From: Salidesulfovibrio onnuriiensis
GTDB taxonomy: Bacteria > Desulfobacterota > Desulfovibrionia > Desulfovibrionales > Desulfovibrionaceae
Direction: 5' to 3'
Assembly (NCBI RefSeq): GCF_008001235.1
Contig: NZ_CP040751.1
Location: 3,227,501 to 3,291,500 of the forward strand
Length of the DNA stretch: 64,000 nucleotides
A model generated the notes under the pieces. It saw only the letters and a list, made by a program, of their open reading frames with translations. It made no database searches and was not told where the DNA came from. Below, piece after piece: positions 60,822-64,000 of the stretch (position 1 is its first letter; each line of letters starts with the position of its first letter). A program made the translations under genes and the position numbers.

Positions 60822-61538
60822 ATGACACAGCCCGGAAAACTCTATGGCATCGGGGTCGGCCCCGGCGACCCGGACCTGCTGACCATCAAGGCCGCCAAGG
60901 TGCTCGGCCAGGTGGACGTGGTCTTTGCGGCCGCCTCCACCAAGAACGACTACTCGACGGCCCTGGGCATTGCCCGGCCCCACATGCGCGAGGATGTGGA
61001 GGTCCGCAAGCTCGGCTTTCCCATGACCAAGGACAAGACGGAGCTCCAGGCCGCCTGGGACAGGAACGCCGAGGAAGTGGCCGAGGTGCTGCGCAGCGGC
61101 AGACAGGCCGCCTTCCTGACCCTGGGCGATTCCCTGACCTACTCCACCTACGGCTACCTGCTGAACACGCTCAAGAGGCTGGACCCGACCCTGCCCTGCG
61201 AGGCCGTGCCGGGCATCACCTCCTACCAGGCGGCCGCCGCCCGGGTGGGCTTCATCCTGGCCGAATCCGAGGAAAGCCTGGTGGTTTCCTCGGGCGTGTG
61301 CAGCCCCGAACGCCTTGAGCAGCTCCTGGACGTGGCCGACAACGCCGTAATCATGAAGACATACAAGAATTTTACTGATATACGAGACTCATTGGAAAAA
61401 CTGAGACTCTCGGAGAAAACCGTGCTCGTCTCCAGGCTGGGCATGGAGGGAGAAAGCATCCTGCACGATATCCGGGACGCCCCGGAAAAGCCCCACTACT
61501 TCAGCCTGGCCCTGGTACGAAAGAATCCGCATGACTAA
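60822..61538 (+). CDS. cbiL: Cobalt-precorrin-2 C20-methyltransferase
   Basis: Adds the C20 methyl group in anaerobic corrin ring synthesis using SAM, the step after cobalt insertion. The 238 residues are of the tetrapyrrole methylase family: YGIGVGPGDPDLLTIKAA, LTLGDSLTYSTYGYLL, AVPGITSYQAAAAR and VLVSRLGM. AAGGA precedes the start; the frame extends 20 codons upstream. It overlaps the next gene by eight bases. Confidence 0.93.
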   Translation: MTQPGKLYGIGVGPGDPDLLTIKAAKVLGQVDVVFAAASTKNDYSTALGIARPHMREDVEVRKLGFPMTKDKTELQAAWDRNAEEVAEVLRSGRQAAFLTLGDSLTYSTYGYLLNTLKRLDPTLPCEAVPGITSYQAAAARVGFILAESEESLVVSSGVCSPERLEQLLDVADNAVIMKTYKNFTDIRDSLEKLRLSEKTVLVSRLGMEGESILHDIRDAPEKPHYFSLALVRKNPHD

Positions 61539-62325
61539 CGCCATCATCCTCGCCGCATACGGCTCCCGCCACGAACGGGCCGTGGCCGCCCTGGAACACA
61601 TGAAACAACGGGTCCAGGCCGCATGGCCCGGCACGCCCGTGCGCCTGGCCTATACCTCCAAGAAGATCCGCGGCCACATGAACCGCGCCGGGGAGCAGGC
61701 CGACTCGGTCAAGGACGCCCTGGAAGCCCTGCTGGCTCAGGGAATCCGCCGGGTGGCCGTGCAGTCCCTGCACATCATCCCGGGTTCCGAATTCCACGAC
61801 CTCCTGCCCCTGGCCAACAGGTACATGCTGCGCCAGGACGGGTTCGAACGCGTAGAAGTGGGCTTTCCCCTGCTGGCGGGCGAAGAGGACATCGAACAGG
61901 TCTGCGGGGCCATCCTTTCGGTGCTGCCCGAAAAGCGCACGCCCGCCGAGGCGGTGCTGCTCATGGGCCACGGCACCCTGCATCCGGGAAACGTCTATTA
62001 CGAAAGCCTCAATGCCTGCATCCGCAAGAAGGACGAGAACGTGTTCGTGGGCGCACTGGAGGCCGAACCCGGCATCGAACGCATCCGCGACATCCTCGCC
62101 CGGCGCGGCGTGAACCGGGCCTACCTGCTTCCCTTCCTGTTCGGCGCGGGCTGGCACGCCTCCAAGGACATGGTGGGCAAAAAGCCCGGATCATGGAAAA
62201 GCGTGCTGGAATCCGGCGGGATCGAATGCGAGGCGGTGCTCAAGGGCGCGGGCGAATACGACGTGCTGGCCAACATCTGGCTGGATCACCTGAAGGACGC
62301 CATGATTCGGCTGGAGCGCAGATAG
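61531..62325 (+). CDS. cbiK: Cytoplasmic sirohydrochlorin cobaltochelatase
   Basis: A second CbiK of 264 residues without a signal peptide, which places it in the cytoplasm. It has ILAAYGSRHERAV, VQSLHIIPGSEFHDLL, LMGHGTLHPGN with the paired metal-site histidines, and LLPFLFGAGWHASKDM. It is the usual enzyme for cobalt insertion ahead of CbiL, so the pair cbiL-cbiK here fits one pathway step. Resembles CbiKc of D. vulgaris. Confidence 0.93.
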   Translation: MTNAIILAAYGSRHERAVAALEHMKQRVQAAWPGTPVRLAYTSKKIRGHMNRAGEQADSVKDALEALLAQGIRRVAVQSLHIIPGSEFHDLLPLANRYMLRQDGFERVEVGFPLLAGEEDIEQVCGAILSVLPEKRTPAEAVLLMGHGTLHPGNVYYESLNACIRKKDENVFVGALEAEPGIERIRDILARRGVNRAYLLPFLFGAGWHASKDMVGKKPGSWKSVLESGGIECEAVLKGAGEYDVLANIWLDHLKDAMIRLERR

Positions 62326-62410
62326 CCGTCCGTCAGCTAAAACCGGCGGCCGCTCAAAAGAATTCGGATTTCTCAGGGTAACAACGAAGACGAGATATTT
62401 TCGGCAGCCG

Positions 62411-62767
62411 CTAATACATGTAGTTGCGGCGGCGGCGAAGCGGAGCCCCGGAAACATAGCCCCGGGTGACGATCTTCTGGAGGGACTTGGACTGGCCCTG
62501 GGTCAGGTCCACGTAGCGGCACTTGGCATAGCCCTGGCCATAGCTGACCACCTGGACCCGCAGGTTGCTGGCAACGGGGATTTCCCCGCAGAAGACATAG
62601 ATGCTGAACTGCATGCCGAGCCGCAAAGCGCCGCCCTTCACGTCCAGTCCGATGGATTCGGCCGAGATATCGCGCACGCCAAAGACCACGCTCTGGTTGG
62701 CCACCTTTGCGTAGAGTCCGAACTTTGTCGCCCGATATAACTGCTTATTCCCTGTTTCTGTTTGCAT
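62411..62767 (-). CDS. PilZ-domain-like protein
   Basis: A 118-residue small protein with a beta-barrel pattern like PilZ: RATKFGLYAKV near the N-terminus, VRDISAESIGLDVKGG, then VQVVSYGQGYAKCRYVDL. PilZ domains commonly bind cyclic di-GMP, but the RxxxR binding motif is not clean here, so binding is doubtful. The frame extends 48 codons upstream, overlapping the next gene's leader; MQTETG is the likelier start. Unrelated to its neighbours. Confidence 0.6.
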   Translation of the reverse strand: MQTETGNKQLYRATKFGLYAKVANQSVVFGVRDISAESIGLDVKGGALRLGMQFSIYVFCGEIPVASNLRVQVVSYGQGYAKCRYVDLTQGQSKSLQKIVTRGYVSGAPLRRRRNYMY

Positions 62768-62894
62768 AACCCCACAACCCAACGGGTTTCTATCACCGAA
62801 ACAATATTTTTCCAATACTATTTTACGCGTTGATGCGTTTACACCCCAACCTCCTTGGGTTATTGTCAATTTACACTCTTTCAGGAGAATATCA

Positions 62895-64000
62895 ATGACC
62901 CAGGTCAGCATTCACATCCATGACGGAACGCAACTGAACGTCCCGCCCATGCCCGAGTTGTCCCTGGGCCAGCTGATCTTTCTGCAGGGCCTCTGGCAGG
63001 ACGTGCCGCTCTGCTCTGGGCTGGGCAAATGCGGCCTGTGCCGGATCCTGTTCCTTTCCGCACCGCCCGAACCAAGGAAAGAAGAGCTCAAGAAACTTTC
63101 CGACGACGAGATCGCAAAGGGCTGGCGGCTGGCCTGCCTGCACCCGGCCACGGCCTGCACCATCGGCCTGCCCGAACCGCTGCGCACGCAACGCAGCGCC
63201 CACGTGCAAAAGGCCCGGGGGGGCGACTACACCCTGGCCGTGGACCTGGGCACCACCTCCATCCACTGGTCCGTGCTTGTCGGCGACGAAGTCGTTGTCT
63301 CGGGCAACCGGCTCAACCCGCAGGTGGGCCTGGGCAGCGAAATCATGACCCGACTCTCCTTTGCGGCCACGAGGGAAGGCGCACGAATTCTCCGAAAACT
63401 CGTCCTCGACGCGATAGACATGCTCATCGCCGGAATGGACATCAACATCCAGGGCAAATGCGTGGGACTGGCCGTTTCCGGCAACCCGGCCATGACCTAC
63501 CTGCTGCTGGGCCTGGAAACGGACGGCCTGGCCTCGGCGCCCTATGCGCTGAGCTACGCGGGCGGCGACCTCCGCACGCTGGCGGACAACATGCCGCAGG
63601 CCTACATTCCGCCCCTGCTGGCCCCGTTCGTGGGCGCAGACCTGAGCGCCGGGCTCGCGGCCCTGCATTTTTCCGAAACACCGCCCGAGCATCCCTATCT
63701 CCTGGCCGACCTGGGCACCAACGGCGAATTCATCCTGGCCCTGTCCGAAGACGAATACCTCTGCGCCAGCGTGCCCATGGGCCCGGCCCTGGAAGGCGTG
63801 GGCCTGAGCGCGGGCCGCACCGCGAGCCCCGGAGCCATATCCGGATTCGCCCATTCCCCGGCGGGCATCGCGCCCCGCCGTATCCCCGGCGAAAGCGGGC
63901 CTGCGCGCCAGGGAATGACCGGCACGGCTTATCTTTCGCTGGCCGCCCTGCTGCGCAGCGAAGGAGTGCTTGACGAAAGCGGCCTTTATCAGTCAGGTAG
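62895..64000 (+). CDS. Ferredoxin-ASKHA protein, candidate corrinoid-protein reductive activator (5' part)
   Basis: Runs off the right edge; the first 368 residues are seen. Residues 1-100 form a plant-type [2Fe-2S] ferredoxin domain with Cys40, Cys46, Cys49 and Cys81 (CSGLGKCGLC, then ACLHP). From about 112 the ASKHA-type fold starts with AVDLGTTSIHW, and ADLGTNGEFIL repeats the pattern further on. This layout is that of RACE-type activators (RamA-like) that reduce cobalt(II) corrinoids with ATP. AGGAG lies seven bases before the start. Its place after the B12 operon fits. Confidence 0.82.
   Translation, partial: MTQVSIHIHDGTQLNVPPMPELSLGQLIFLQGLWQDVPLCSGLGKCGLCRILFLSAPPEPRKEELKKLSDDEIAKGWRLACLHPATACTIGLPEPLRTQRSAHVQKARGGDYTLAVDLGTTSIHWSVLVGDEVVVSGNRLNPQVGLGSEIMTRLSFAATREGARILRKLVLDAIDMLIAGMDINIQGKCVGLAVSGNPAMTYLLLGLETDGLASAPYALSYAGGDLRTLADNMPQAYIPPLLAPFVGADLSAGLAALHFSETPPEHPYLLADLGTNGEFILALSEDEYLCASVPMGPALEGVGLSAGRTASPGAISGFAHSPAGIAPRRIPGESGPARQGMTGTAYLSLAALLRSEGVLDESGLYQSG

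Noticed and set aside
63029..63973. A 314-codon plus-strand frame inside the last gene.
   Set aside because: It is a different frame of the ferredoxin-ASKHA gene, with Arg/Pro-rich translation and no motif.

Overview
The window looks like a chromosome segment from a GC-rich, Gram-negative, anaerobic sulfate-reducing deltaproteobacterium, most likely of the Desulfovibrionaceae. The pointers are a DsrC protein with both conserved C-terminal cysteines, hydrogenase maturation genes hypD-hypE, Kdo and heptose genes for lipopolysaccharide, and paired periplasmic and cytoplasmic cobaltochelatases under a cobalamin riboswitch. This assignment is an inference from gene content.

Region 1 (1-33.95 kb, all on the minus strand) is mostly the translation and transcription core. 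In order of transcription, from high to low coordinates: tRNA-Thr(TGT), tRNA-Tyr, tRNA-Gly, tRNA-Thr(GGT), tuf, rpmG, tRNA-Trp, secE, nusG, rplK, rplA, rplJ, rplL, rpoB, rpoC and a strong terminator; then a clear promoter, rpsL, rpsG, fusA; then the fused S10-spc-alpha cluster (rpsJ to rplQ, with secY, map, rpmJ and rpoA) ending at a terminator. A LysR-family regulator and pyruvate kinase (pyk) follow. There is no tuf between fusA and rpsJ, and no adk or infA in the cluster. Several gaps hold structured RNA: an L10 leader, an rplL-rpoB hairpin, a perfect GC hairpin between rpoB and rpoC, and a long hairpin ahead of rpsJ.

Region 2 (34.3-46 kb) has a tRNA-dihydrouridine synthase and a CheV-type coupling protein on the plus strand, a lipoprotein hydrolase, hypE, hypD and dsrC on the minus strand, then a plus-strand run of HD hydrolase, ddl, waaA, kdsB, carA and a TPR protein, which combines envelope and pyrimidine/arginine precursor genes.

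Region 3 (46-53.8 kb) has an FAD oxidoreductase and a PhzF-family protein on the plus strand. Facing them are NUDIX-pdxA-gmhB and a trmH-tsaC-hybrid histidine kinase group on the minus strand.

Region 4 (53.9-56.7 kb) is a three-gene signalling operon: a stand-alone receiver, an HPt-STAS fusion, and a CheA-like kinase that lacks its own phosphotransfer domain. It reads as a CheA whose P1 domain has moved to a neighbouring protein.

Region 5 (56.7-62.3 kb) is a B12-controlled operon: promoter, cobalamin riboswitch with terminator, periplasmic CbiK, an ABC importer (permease, ATPase, binding protein), cbiL and cytoplasmic cbiK. A minus-strand PilZ protein and the start of a plus-strand ferredoxin-ASKHA protein, related to activators of corrinoid proteins, close the window. 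The last gene runs off the right edge.
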